Source of the DNA: Clostridium sp. CAG:609
Lineage (GTDB): Bacteria > Bacillota_I > Bacilli_A > RF39 > UBA660
Reading direction: 5' to 3'
DNA: 64,000 nucleotides
Assembly (NCBI GenBank): GCA_000438075.1
Contig: FR903528.1
Location: forward strand, 28,415-92,414
How positions within the stretch are numbered: the first letter of the stretch is position 1; every line of letters begins with the position of its first letter. Positions 1 to 7,269 of this stretch are shown here, piece by piece. The position numbers were made by a program, and so were the translations under genes. The notes under the pieces were generated by a model that did not search any database, was not told where the DNA came from, and saw nothing but the letters and a program-made list of their open reading frames with translations.

Positions 1-512
1 AATTGTTGAAAAGTCCAGAAAAAACGATCATCAATTTCATCAACATCATCCCAATTTTTACGAATACAAAGTCTAATACATTTATTATCATAATCTACTT
101 TAAGTTTAAATGCATATTTACGATGTTCATTAGAAAAATTAAGAGCATCAACAGTTGCAAAGAATTCTCTCAAATCATTTTTCTTACTTCTCCAACCACA
201 TTTACTCCAAAGAGTTCTAATAATATTAGGTTCGCTATCAGGTGCCATATTAAATAAACAAAGTTTTCTTTTTGCTGAAACAGATTTTGTTTTTATCTCA
301 ATTCCTAAATAATCAGGAAGAAACATTCTATCCTGTGCTTTTCCAACTAAATCTTCAAAAGTTTTTCCAGCAGCAGCACTTCCATTACCTGAACTTTTAA
401 CCCAATTTAAAGCTTGAATATAATAAAATTGTTGACAAAAAATTTTCATATTTTGCTTCATAGTTTCTTCATGTTCAGCGTCAGATAAATTTAAATCACT
501 TAAGGATTCTAT
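1..512 (-). CDS. MvaI/BcnI-like type II restriction endonuclease, 5' part (runs off window)
   Basis: The reading frame is open from about 512 to the left edge, so the C-terminus is missing. Visible landmarks are GKTFEDLVG, then LPDYLGIEIKTK about 10 residues later, which fits the PD-(D/E)xK core of the MvaI/BcnI/MutH-related nucleases, and a downstream FFWTFQQ segment like the family's W-F stretch. Family members cut CC-N-GG type sites. A strong Shine-Dalgarno (AAAGGAGG) lies at 520-527, but no ATG/GTG/TTG follows it at the right distance. The codons there are ATT, ATT and ATA. The first in-frame ATG is at 461, over 50 nt further on. It may use an ATA/ATT start or be damaged at the start codon. 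No cognate methylase is inside the window on this side. Family call is fairly sure; specificity is unknown. Confidence 0.7.
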   Translation of the reverse strand, partial: MESLSDLNLSDAEHEETMKQNMKIFCQQFYYIQALNWVKSSGNGSAAAGKTFEDLVGKAQDRMFLPDYLGIEIKTKSVSAKRKLCLFNMAPDSEPNIIRTLWSKCGWRSKKNDLREFFATVDALNFSNEHRKYAFKLKVDYDNKCIRLCIRKNWDDVDEIDDRFFWTFQQ

Positions 513-646
513 AATAATTCCTCCTTTCGAGAAGATATGATAGCACAAAAAAAGTAAAAAATTTGTCGAATTAAAGAAGTAAAAGTATTTTTTTTATCTT
601 TTTTAATAAAAAATTGACAAAATAAGCAAAATAATTGTAATTTTCA

Positions 647-676
647 TTGACTTTTATGCTTTCTATGTAATATAAT
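647..676 (+). promoter_or_regulatory. Promoter of the Arg-Pro tRNA operon
   Basis: TTGACT at 647-652 and TATAAT at 671-676 are separated by 18 bp. Transcription would start near 683, about 28 nt upstream of tRNA-Arg. Confidence 0.75.
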
Positions 677-710
677 ATTATTGCATTCGAGAAGAAACGT
701 GATGAAATAA

Positions 711-787
711 GCGCCCATAGCTCAATTGGATAGAGCGTTAGACTACGGATCTAAAGGTTGCGGGTTCGAGTCCCTCTGGGCGCACCA
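711..787 (+). tRNA. tRNA-Arg(ACG)
   Basis: A complete cloverleaf can be read: acceptor GCGCCCA pairs with TGGGCGC, the anticodon loop is CTACGGA between TTAGA and TCTAA, and the T arm contains GGTTCGAGTCC. The CCA end is encoded. It is first in a two-tRNA operon. Confidence 0.97.
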
Positions 788-817
788 TTAATTTTTTTCT
801 TGATAGATTGTATACCT

Positions 818-894
818 CGAGAAGTAGCACAATTTGGCAGTGCATTAGGTTTGGGACCTAGGGGTTGCAGGTTCAAATCCTGTCTTCTCGACCA
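818..894 (+). tRNA. tRNA-Pro(TGG)
   Basis: Acceptor CGAGAAG pairs with CTTCTCG, and the anticodon loop TTTGGGA gives anticodon TGG. CCA is encoded. The gene is followed directly by a terminator at 908. Confidence 0.97.
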
Positions 895-907
895 GTTTAG
901 TTTTTTT

Positions 908-930
908 AAACAGGATTTCCTGTTTTTTTA
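908..930 (+). terminator. Rho-independent terminator after tRNA-Pro
   Basis: Stem AAACAGG/CCTGTTT with a 4-nt loop, followed by a T tract. Confidence 0.8.
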
Positions 931-1063
931 TTTTGCACAGTTGAACCTGAAACTTGACCTAGGTCACACATAAATAGCGATAATAATTAATTCATATAAA
1001 TTAATATTACCTTATAACTACGCTATCTCCCCCCCAAAAAAGAAATTATCACAAAAAAAATGC

Positions 1064-1102
1064 ATAAATTGCAATTTTTTAAAAAAAACTATTGCAATTT
1101 AT
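1064..1102. repeat. Perfect 12-bp inverted repeat overlapping the tRNA promoter -35
   Basis: ATAAATTGCAAT at 1064-1075 is repeated as its exact reverse complement at 1091-1102. The right arm contains the TTGCAA -35 hexamer of the Val-Thr-Tyr-Gln-Lys operon. It could be an operator, a remnant of a duplicated promoter, or a hairpin; no T tract follows it. Confidence 0.7.
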
Positions 1103-1120
1103 CATATCATCTGGTATAAT
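1092..1120 (+). promoter_or_regulatory. Promoter of the Val-Thr-Tyr-Gln-Lys tRNA operon
   Basis: TTGCAA at 1092-1097, a 17-bp spacer, and TATAAT at 1115-1120. The gene cluster begins 22 nt after the -10. Confidence 0.8.
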
Positions 1121-1141
1121 CTAAATTGTCATCGGAAAGAT

Positions 1142-1218
1142 GGGCGCTTAGCTCAGTTGGTTAGAGCACCTGCCTTACAAGCAGGGGGTCATAGGTTCGA
1201 GTCCTATAGCGCCCACCA
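1142..1218 (+). tRNA. tRNA-Val(TAC)
   Basis: Acceptor GGGCGCT/AGCGCCC, anticodon loop CTTACAA between CCTGC and GCAGG, encoded CCA. Confidence 0.97.
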
Positions 1219-1225
1219 TGAATTT

Positions 1226-1301
1226 GCCGACATAGCGTAACTGGCAGCGCAACTGACTTGTAATCAGTAGGTTGGGAGTTCGACTCTCTCTGTCGGCACC
1301 A
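1226..1301 (+). tRNA. tRNA-Thr(TGT)
   Basis: Acceptor GCCGACA/TGTCGGC, anticodon loop CTTGTAA between ACTGA and TCAGT, encoded CCA. It is 7 nt after tRNA-Val. Confidence 0.97.
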
Positions 1302-1308
1302 TTTTTTT

Positions 1309-1392
1309 GGGGAGATAGCGAAGTGGTCAAACGCGGCAGACTGTAAATCTGTTCCTTCGGGTTCCATAGTTCAAATCTATGTCTCCCCACCA
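1309..1392 (+). tRNA. tRNA-Tyr(GTA)
   Basis: Class II tRNA with a long variable arm. Acceptor GGGGAGA/TCTCCCC, anticodon loop CTGTAAA, encoded CCA. A degenerate inverted copy of its 5' end lies at 1021-1041. Confidence 0.97.
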
Positions 1393-1402
1393 TTTTAAAT
1401 AG

Positions 1403-1478
1403 TGCCTCGTAGCCAAGTGGTAAGGCATCAGACTTTGACTCTGACATTCCGCCGGTTCGAATCCTGCCGAGGCAGCCA
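1403..1478 (+). tRNA. tRNA-Gln(TTG)
   Basis: Acceptor TGCCTCG/CGAGGCA, anticodon loop CTTTGAC between CAGA and TCTG, encoded CCA. Confidence 0.96.
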
Positions 1479-1517
1479 TTTATTTTTTCAAAAGTAAATG
1501 AAAACATTATTGAATTT

Positions 1518-1593
1518 GGTTCGTTAGCTCAGTAGGTAGAGCATTTGACTTTTAATCAAAGGGTCCTGAGTTCGAATCTCAGACGAGCCACCA
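1518..1593 (+). tRNA. tRNA-Lys(TTT)
   Basis: Acceptor GGTTCGT/ACGAGCC, anticodon loop CTTTTAA between TTTGA and TCAAA, encoded CCA. It is the last tRNA before the terminator at 1604. Confidence 0.97.
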
Positions 1594-1603
1594 TTTAAAA
1601 ACC

Positions 1604-1628
1604 AAAAGTCCAAACGGACTTTTTTTTA
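1604..1628 (+). terminator. Terminator of the five-tRNA operon
   Basis: Stem AAAAGTCC/GGACTTTT with loop AAAC and a long T tract. Confidence 0.9.
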
Positions 1629-1658
1629 TGCCATCAACATATAAAAAGAGCCAAGAAT

Positions 1659-3071
1659 TTAATCTTGACTTACCTCTCCATCTAAACTAAAGCTTTTAGC
1701 ATCAATAATTTTAACATTAATAATTTTTCCAATCAATTCACTTGAACCAACAAAATTAACAAGTTTCATTGACTCTGTATATCCAAATACTTTTGAATCA
1801 TCTTTTTCACTTTTATCTACAACCAAAACCTTTTCAACATTTCCAACAAGCTTTTCATTACTTTCCAATGAATATTTATTAACGAGTTCATTTAATTTAT
1901 ACAATCTCCGTTCTTTTATTTCTATAGGAATAGTATCAACCATTTTAGCAGCAGGTGTTCCATCTCTTGGAGAAAAAATAAATGTATAAGCTCCATCATA
2001 CTTGCAATAATTAACAATATCTAAAGTTTTTTGAAAATCTTCATCAGATTCATTTGGAAATCCAACAATTATATCAGTAGTAATAGAAACATTTTTAACT
2101 TTACTTTTTATTTCATCAAATAATTTTTTATACTCATCAATTGTATATTTTCTGTTCATCTTCTTTAAGATTTCATCACTACCAGATTGAATTGGCAAAT
2201 GAACATAAGGCATAACATTATCGTATTTAGCAATCACATCAATCATCTTATCAGTAAAATTCCAAGGATGTGAAGTAACAAATCTAATGCGCGGAATACC
2301 AATTTTAGCCACTTCTTCAAGCAATATTGCAAAATCATAACCTAAGTTCAAATCTTTACCATAAGCATTAACATTTTGACCAAGTAAAGTAATCTCAAGA
2401 TATCCTTTATCCTTTAAATCTCGCACTTCATCTAAAATTTCTTCTATTTTTCTACTTCTCTCCCTACCTCTAGTATAAGGAACTATACAGTATGTACAAA
2501 ACTTGTCACAACCATATATAATATTAATCCATGCACTAAATTTAGAATCCCTATTGTACTTAACATTTTCAAAAACAATATCACTGTTTGAATAAACCTC
2601 AATTTCTTGTAAATGTTTTTGATTAGCATTTATAATCATAGATGGCAATTCATTTAAATTATGAGTCCCAACTATAATATCAATATATTTATGTCGATTG
2701 TGAATTTCCTCTATTTCCTTAGGTTGTTGCATTAAACATCCAGTAATAGCAATTATCAAGTCTCTCTTAGTCTTTTTTAAATGTTTACATCTTCCCAAAT
2801 AACCAAAAACTTTATCTTTAGCATTTTCCCTAATAGCACAAGTATTTAAAATCACTATATCAGCATCTTCCAACACATCAACAGCTGTATACCCAAGAGA
2901 CTCTAAATAATATTTAATTTCTTCAGAATCATGCACATTCATTTGACATCCATAAGTCCTCAAAAAATATTTTTTACCTTTAAAAAGAGGTTTTATATCT
3001 AAATCTAACTTTTTTTCCTTAACATCAACCTTACTACGATCTTTAGCAACCATTAAATCAGGTACATTCAT
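1659..3071 (-). CDS. miaB: tRNA-2-methylthio-N6-isopentenyladenosine methylthiotransferase MiaB
   Basis: This radical-SAM enzyme adds the 2-methylthio group to i6A37 of tRNAs reading UNN codons. The 470-residue protein has the normal family architecture. The N-terminal UPF0004 domain carries three cluster-binding cysteines (C42 in RTYGCQMN, C78 in LNTCAIREN, C112 in ITGCLMQQ). The radical-SAM CxxxCxxC is at about residues 188-195 (YGCDKFCTYC), and a TRAM domain ends the protein. The start has the Shine-Dalgarno CGGAGTGAT. It stands alone, downstream of the serS-hypothetical unit and separated from it by the terminator at 3141-3176. The five-gene tRNA operon ends just beyond it on the other strand. 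Confidence 0.97.
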   Translation of the reverse strand: MNVPDLMVAKDRSKVDVKEKKLDLDIKPLFKGKKYFLRTYGCQMNVHDSEEIKYYLESLGYTAVDVLEDADIVILNTCAIRENAKDKVFGYLGRCKHLKKTKRDLIIAITGCLMQQPKEIEEIHNRHKYIDIIVGTHNLNELPSMIINANQKHLQEIEVYSNSDIVFENVKYNRDSKFSAWINIIYGCDKFCTYCIVPYTRGRERSRKIEEILDEVRDLKDKGYLEITLLGQNVNAYGKDLNLGYDFAILLEEVAKIGIPRIRFVTSHPWNFTDKMIDVIAKYDNVMPYVHLPIQSGSDEILKKMNRKYTIDEYKKLFDEIKSKVKNVSITTDIIVGFPNESDEDFQKTLDIVNYCKYDGAYTFIFSPRDGTPAAKMVDTIPIEIKERRLYKLNELVNKYSLESNEKLVGNVEKVLVVDKSEKDDSKVFGYTESMKLVNFVGSSELIGKIINVKIIDAKSFSLDGEVSQD

Positions 3072-3140
3072 ATTATCACTCCGTTCATTTGCTTATTTTA
3101 TCATAAAATTCAAATAAATAAAAGCACTTTGTTAAATATA

Positions 3141-3176
3141 AAAACAAAACAAGGAATAACTTAACGCTTCCTTGTT
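3141..3176 (-). terminator. Terminator of the serS-hypothetical unit
   Basis: On the minus strand AACAAGGAA (3176-3168) pairs with TTCCTTGTT (3156-3148) and is followed by TTGTTTTT. The stop codon of the upstream gene lies inside the hairpin loop. Confidence 0.8.
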
Positions 3177-3811
3177 AATTTTTGTTCATATTCAACAACA
3201 TAATCGACATTTCCATAATAAATACTTTTTACAGCTTCAACTACTTTTTCATCAAACACGTGAGATATATTACTGCTACCATTCAAGTATTTATAACCGC
3301 CATAATACCACTCACACAAAAGATTAAATAATTCTTCCTTTTGCATATCCTCAGGCAAAGCAATAAAATTACTTGCAGAATAATCTTTTATATTAATATA
3401 TTTACCATCATAATCAAAATATATATTTTGCACTTTACCATCGATAGTACGCCCCACAAAAAAATCTTGTTTTTCATTTAAATCGCCATCAGTTTCATGT
3501 TCCAGCCTAACATCATCTTGATATTGAAACTCCGGCGATATCTTATAAACTCTATCTTTCAAATTATTATAATTAAGAATCATTGAACCAAATTCAATCA
3601 TTGCATGAAAATAATTAACTATTGGAATCAACAATTTATAATTAAAAGTTAAATCAACATCAAACATTTCAAGCATTTCCTTATAATCTAAATTCATCTT
3701 CCAAGCCAAAGGTTTAACACTCGTTTTAATAAACTTATGTATATCTATATAAACTTTCCCAGTTTCTACTCCACTTATTATACAAGCAGACAATAAAATT
3801 AAACAAACCAT
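3161..3811 (-). CDS. Hypothetical protein, possibly exported
   Basis: I do not recognise this 216-residue protein. It starts with a short hydrophobic stretch ending in LLSAC, which looks like a lipobox but lacks the usual basic n-region, so lipoprotein status is uncertain. The rest is soluble, rich in acidic and aromatic residues, with no obvious catalytic motif. The start has GGAGGG four bases upstream. It begins 16 bp after serS and shares its terminator, so it is probably co-transcribed with serS and under the T-box. An alternative is a longer original N-terminus lost by mutation, which would explain the truncated signal-like start. Confidence 0.6.
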   Translation of the reverse strand: MVCLILLSACIISGVETGKVYIDIHKFIKTSVKPLAWKMNLDYKEMLEMFDVDLTFNYKLLIPIVNYFHAMIEFGSMILNYNNLKDRVYKISPEFQYQDDVRLEHETDGDLNEKQDFFVGRTIDGKVQNIYFDYDGKYINIKDYSASNFIALPEDMQKEELFNLLCEWYYGGYKYLNGSSNISHVFDEKVVEAVKSIYYGNVDYVVEYEQKLTRKR

Positions 3812-3827
3812 AAACCCTCCACCAATT

Positions 3828-5114
3828 TTATTTTTTAGGCTTTATAACTTTCAAACCACCCATATAAGGTTGTAAAACTTTTGGAACTTTAACACTTCCA
3901 TCACTTTGATAATTATTTTCAATTAAAGCAATTAACCCACGTGGAGTTGCAACACACGTATTATTAAGAGTATGCAAATAATAATTTCCTGTTTCGCCCT
4001 TTACCCTAATTGACAATCTTCTAGCCTGTGCATCGCCCAAATTTGAGCAAGAACCAACTTCAAAATATTTTTGTTGTCTAGGACTCCAAGCTTCAATATC
4101 ACAAGATTTAACCTTTAAATCGGCTAAATCACCACTACAACATTCCAACTGACGAACCGGAATATCCATATTTCTAAATATATCAACAGTGCATTTCCAC
4201 ATTTTATTATACCATTCCATTGACTCTTCAGGTTCACATAAAACAATCATTTCTTGCTTTTCAAATTGGTGAACTCTATACAAACCTCTTTCTTCAAGAC
4301 CATGTGACCCACCTTCTTTTCTAAAACAAGGTGAATATGATGTCATTTTAATTGGTAACGCATCCTTTTTAATAATTTGATCTTTAAATCTACCAATCAT
4401 TGAATGTTCACTAGTCCCAATCAAAAATAAATCTTCTCCTTCAATTTTGTACATCATTGCTTCCATCTCAGGAAAAGACATAACTCCAGTAACAACATTA
4501 CTATGAATCATAAACGGAGGTATAGCATATGTAAAACCTTTTTCAATCATATAATCCCTTGCATAAGCAAGCATTGCTTCATGAAGTCTAGCAACATCCC
4601 CAAGCAAATAATAAAATCCTTCTCCACTAGTTCTTCCGGCAGCTTCTTTATCCATCCCATTCAAATTAAGAATTATATCAGCATGATATGGAATTTCATA
4701 ATCAGGAACAACAGCATCACCAAATCTTTCTACTTCAACATTTTCGCTATCATCTTTACCAATTGGTACACTCTCATCAATTATGTTAGGAATTACAAGC
4801 ATTCTATCCTTAATTTCTTTAGATAAATTTTCTTCCTTTTCTTCAAATTCACTAATTAAATCATTAATTTTACCAACACTTTTTTTAACTTCTTCAGCCT
4901 CGTCCTTCTTACCATCTCTCATAAGCAATCCAATTGAAGAACTTAATTCATTTCTCTTAGCTCTTAATTCATCAATTTTCATCTTATATTCACGATAAGT
5001 TTTATCATATTCATAAACCTCATCTACTAAACCTAATTTTTCATTTTGAAATTTTTTCTTAATATTTTCCTTGACTAAATCACTATTTTCTCTGATTAAT
5101 TTAATATCAATCAT
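3828..5114 (-). CDS. serS: Seryl-tRNA synthetase
   Basis: Class II aminoacyl-tRNA synthetase charging tRNA-Ser. Residues 1-100 form the usual antiparallel coiled-coil arm (IKLIRENSDLVKENIKKK onward, then a KEEA-rich helix). The catalytic domain follows with motif 2 in FRKEGGSHGLEERGLYRVHQ and motif 3 in NNTCVATPRGLIALIE. Length (428 residues) is normal. I place the start at the internal ATG giving MIDIKL, because the ATG four codons upstream overlaps the Shine-Dalgarno AAGGA and family members begin at this point. Expression is governed by the serine T-box immediately upstream. Confidence 0.97.
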   Translation of the reverse strand: MIDIKLIRENSDLVKENIKKKFQNEKLGLVDEVYEYDKTYREYKMKIDELRAKRNELSSSIGLLMRDGKKDEAEEVKKSVGKINDLISEFEEKEENLSKEIKDRMLVIPNIIDESVPIGKDDSENVEVERFGDAVVPDYEIPYHADIILNLNGMDKEAAGRTSGEGFYYLLGDVARLHEAMLAYARDYMIEKGFTYAIPPFMIHSNVVTGVMSFPEMEAMMYKIEGEDLFLIGTSEHSMIGRFKDQIIKKDALPIKMTSYSPCFRKEGGSHGLEERGLYRVHQFEKQEMIVLCEPEESMEWYNKMWKCTVDIFRNMDIPVRQLECCSGDLADLKVKSCDIEAWSPRQQKYFEVGSCSNLGDAQARRLSIRVKGETGNYYLHTLNNTCVATPRGLIALIENNYQSDGSVKVPKVLQPYMGGLKVIKPKK

Positions 5115-5135
5115 TTCATTCACCATCCTTCAAAC

Positions 5136-5325
5136 AAAAAAAGATGATACCCAAGGAGTCATAATGACGGTACCATCCTTTATTTAACTTACTTTCTAAC
5201 GGCTTTCCACCGGAGCAACATTGCCCAACTCAAAAGGTAGATTTCATTATTTACATCAATTCTTTTTCACCATCCAAGAACTCTCTATCTGACTTACATA
5301 ATTACTTATCCTTTATCTTCGTCTT
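5136..5325 (-). promoter_or_regulatory. Serine-specific T-box leader of serS
   Basis: The minus strand carries the T-box consensus AAGGATGGTACC near 5180-5169. The apical-region motifs AGAG and GGTG (5271-5268) of Stem I are in the expected order. The Stem I base pairs AAAGG (5314-5310) with CCTTT. Just before that 3' strand is the triplet TCT at 5241-5239 followed by a purine, the position of the specifier, matching Ser. The leader ends in a terminator hairpin (GATGGTACC...GGGTATCATC) with a T tract at 5142-5136. Uncharged tRNA-Ser should stabilise the antiterminator. Confidence 0.9.
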
Positions 5326-5369
5326 TACAAATCTAATATATCACAAAATCATATAAAAAACTAGTATTT

Positions 5370-5909
5370 TTAATAATTTTCTGCTTTTAATTCAAAAAAA
5401 CTTTGTGGATGTCCACATACTGGACATACTCCCGGAGCCTCTTTGCCAACAACAATATGACCACAATTACGACAAATCCAAATACATTCGCCATCTTTAC
5501 TAAACACAAGCTTATCGTCAATATTTTTAAGCAATTTACGATACCTTTCTTCATGTGCTTTTTCAATATTTGCTACACTTTCAAAAAGAAATGCTATTCT
5601 ATCAAAACCTTCTTCTTTTGCTACTTTTGCAAATTCAGAATACATATCTGTCCATTCATAGTTTTCTCCATTCGCAGCATCTAATAAATTTTCTTCAGTA
5701 CTTGGTACACTTCCACCATGTAGTTCTTTAAACCACATCTTTGCATGTTCTTTTTCATTATTGGCAGTTTCTTCAAAAATCGCTGCAATTTGTTCATATC
5801 CATCCTTTTTAGCTTTTGAAGCATAATAAGTATACTTATTCCTTGCTTGACTTTCTCCTGCAAAAGCTGCCATTAAATTTGCTTCAGTTCTACTTCCTTT
5901 TAATTCCAT
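5370..5909 (-). CDS. rbr: Rubrerythrin
   Basis: Non-haem di-iron peroxidase that reduces hydrogen peroxide in anaerobes. The N-terminal ferritin-like four-helix domain (about residues 1-135) has the iron ligands in [21 protein letters not shown] and [12 protein letters not shown]. The C-terminal rubredoxin domain (about 140-179) has the two CxxC pairs in WICRNCGH and GVCPVCGH. The order is that of classical rubrerythrin. The gene overlaps the 3' end of perR by 20 bp, so it is translated from the same mRNA and repressed by PerR through the Per box at 6285-6305. Confidence 0.97.
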   Translation of the reverse strand: MELKGSRTEANLMAAFAGESQARNKYTYYASKAKKDGYEQIAAIFEETANNEKEHAKMWFKELHGGSVPSTEENLLDAANGENYEWTDMYSEFAKVAKEEGFDRIAFLFESVANIEKAHEERYRKLLKNIDDKLVFSKDGECIWICRNCGHIVVGKEAPGVCPVCGHPQSFFELKAENY

Positions 5910-6273
5910 TTTTTTCCTCCTTCTGGCAATCCATACATATGCCCTTTAGAACTAATTCATAATCAGTTACTATATTATTTTGATACATACTTACAACAGG
6001 TACATCTAAATCAAATACATCAATTATCTTACCACAACGTTTGCATATAAAATGATGATGTGGCACCACTTTATCATAGTGCTTTACCCCATTAACAACA
6101 ATACTAATCACCATCCCATGCCTTTCAAGTTGACATAAATTACGATAGACAGTTCCAAGACTAATATTATTAATTTCACGTTTTGCCATATCATAAATTT
6201 CATAAGCATCCAAATGATTATTACTATTATTAATAATACTCGAGATAACATTTCTCTGTTTAGTATTTTTCAT
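5890..6273 (-). CDS. perR: Fur-family peroxide repressor PerR
   Basis: Metal-dependent peroxide sensor. The 127-residue protein has the N-terminal winged helix (residues 1-75) and the dimerisation/metal domain with [10 protein letters not shown] and a second CxxC in GICMDCQ, which together form the structural zinc site. Calling it PerR rather than Fur rests on its overlap with rubrerythrin and on the Per-box-like palindrome at its own promoter, implying autoregulation. The Shine-Dalgarno GGGAGG sits 5 nt before the ATG. Confidence 0.9.
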   Translation of the reverse strand: MKNTKQRNVISSIINNSNNHLDAYEIYDMAKREINNISLGTVYRNLCQLERHGMVISIVVNGVKHYDKVVPHHHFICKRCGKIIDVFDLDVPVVSMYQNNIVTDYELVLKGICMDCQKEEKNGIKRK

Positions 6274-6284
6274 ATAGTCCTCCC

Positions 6285-6305
6285 AAATAGTAATGATTAC
6301 TATTT
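6285..6305. promoter_or_regulatory. Per-box-like operator
   Basis: A perfect 10-1-10 palindrome whose core TAGTAAT-G-ATTACTA matches the 7-1-7 Per box (TTATAATnATTATAA) at five of seven positions in each arm. It begins two bases below the -10 of the perR-rbr promoter, so bound repressor would block initiation. Confidence 0.8.
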
Positions 6306-6306
6306 A

Positions 6307-6335
6307 AGTATATCACCATTTAAATAAAAAATCAA
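6307..6335 (-). promoter_or_regulatory. perR-rbr promoter
   Basis: On the minus strand TTGATT (6335-6330), a 17-bp spacer and TATACT (6312-6307). Confidence 0.8.
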
Positions 6336-6385
6336 TACATATTTATAAAATTTCAACATATATTTAAATGAAAGGAATGGTAATA

Positions 6386-6646
6386 ATGGAAATTCTAAAG
6401 GTTTCAACAAAATCTAACCCTAGTAAAGTAGCGGGAGCTATAGCAAATATCTATAGAGAAAAAAAAGAAGTAGAAATTCAAACCGTCGGTGCAGGTTCAC
6501 TAAATCAAGCAATCAAAGCAATAGCAATATGTCGAGGATTTGTAGCACCAACCGGTGATAACCTAGTTGTAATACCAGCATTTAACGACATCACAATAAA
6601 CGGAGAACAAAAAACAGCCATCAAGTTAATTATTACAAACAAATAA
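6386..6646 (+). CDS. spoVS: Stage V sporulation protein S
   Basis: Small Alba-like nucleic-acid-binding protein, required for normal spore coat and septum steps in Bacillus but also retained in some non-sporulating lineages. From the third ATG the protein is 86 residues, starts MEILKVSTKSNPSKVAG and contains QAIKAIAICRGFVAPTGDNL and AFNDITINGEQKTAIKLI, matching the family over its entire length. That start has AAAGGA nine bases upstream, while the two upstream ATGs lack a site. It is a monocistronic gene ended by the terminator at 6642. Confidence 0.95.
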   Translation: MEILKVSTKSNPSKVAGAIANIYREKKEVEIQTVGAGSLNQAIKAIAICRGFVAPTGDNLVVIPAFNDITINGEQKTAIKLIITNK

Positions 6647-6670
6647 CGAGCCAAAAGCTCGCTATTTTTG
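6642..6670. terminator. Bidirectional terminator between spoVS and the convergent membrane-protein gene
   Basis: AATAACGAGC (6642-6651) pairs with GCTCGCTATT (6657-6666), with T-rich sequence on the plus side. It includes the spoVS stop codon and the end of the facing gene. Confidence 0.75.
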
Positions 6671-7183
6671 TAATCCAACAATCAAAGGATCAAACAACTC
6701 AAGCATACCATGTATCAAAAAGAAATAACCTAGTATCAATACTTGAATATCATTTTCATAATATAAATTCATCGTAGTAAGAAGTCCCGCTAAAATAAAT
6801 AACACTAAACTAATTACTTCCACTATCCACATCTTATTTTTTCTATCATTATAATAATCACCTTTTTTAAGCTTAATCAAAGATAACAATATAATCCAAA
6901 TAAGCAAACATAAAGCTAAATACCATGGCACTTTATTTATATCAAGCTTTAAAGCCACAATAAATACTATGATAGATGCTAAACTAGTAAGTAATCCTTC
7001 AAAATCTCTTGATTTATATGTCAAACCAAACTTAATCAAACTAAGTACAACATAAACCCCAATAACACCTAAAAAGATTATTTTAACATTCACAAAGTGA
7101 AACAATGGAAATAACAAAAGTACACTACCACAAATAATTAAAAATACTGAAATAATTAAATCAACAATTTGTTTTTTCTTCAT
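6662..7183 (-). CDS. Multi-pass membrane protein, DUF308/HdeD-like
   Basis: A 173-residue very hydrophobic protein with about six membrane segments arranged as hairpins, and short basic loops (KFGLTYKSRD, LKKGDYYNDRKNK). The pattern resembles the DUF308/HdeD family, but no diagnostic motif confirms it. No function can be assigned. It is transcribed alone, convergent with spoVS. Confidence 0.6.
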   Translation of the reverse strand: MKKKQIVDLIISVFLIICGSVLLLFPLFHFVNVKIIFLGVIGVYVVLSLIKFGLTYKSRDFEGLLTSLASIIVFIVALKLDINKVPWYLALCLLIWIILLSLIKLKKGDYYNDRKNKMWIVEVISLVLFILAGLLTTMNLYYENDIQVLILGYFFLIHGMLELFDPLIVGLQK

Positions 7184-7243
7184 AACAATTCTCCTCCATA
7201 ACTTACCAATATTATAACACTTATCACTAAATAAGTAAATTAA

Positions 7244-7269
7244 AACACTTAAGCTTTAGCCTAAGTGTT
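7244..7269 (-). terminator. Terminator of the 10049-7268 gene group
   Basis: AACACTTA/TAAGTGTT stem extended by a GC clamp, with a 4-nt loop and followed on the minus strand by TTTTAATTT. The stop codon of the DUF2179 gene is inside the stem. Confidence 0.7.

Noticed and set aside
3..257. Plus-strand ORF at the left edge
   Set aside because: It lies entirely antisense to the nuclease frame, has low-complexity composition and no ribosome site.
1064..1102. The 12-bp inverted repeat as a Rho-independent terminator
   Set aside because: No T tract follows on either strand, and the upstream tRNA operon already has a terminator at 908.
1161..1507. Two minus-strand ORFs across the tRNA cluster
   Set aside because: They are antisense translations of tRNA-Val, Thr, Tyr, Gln and Lys and carry the amino-acid patterns typical of mis-called tRNA loci.
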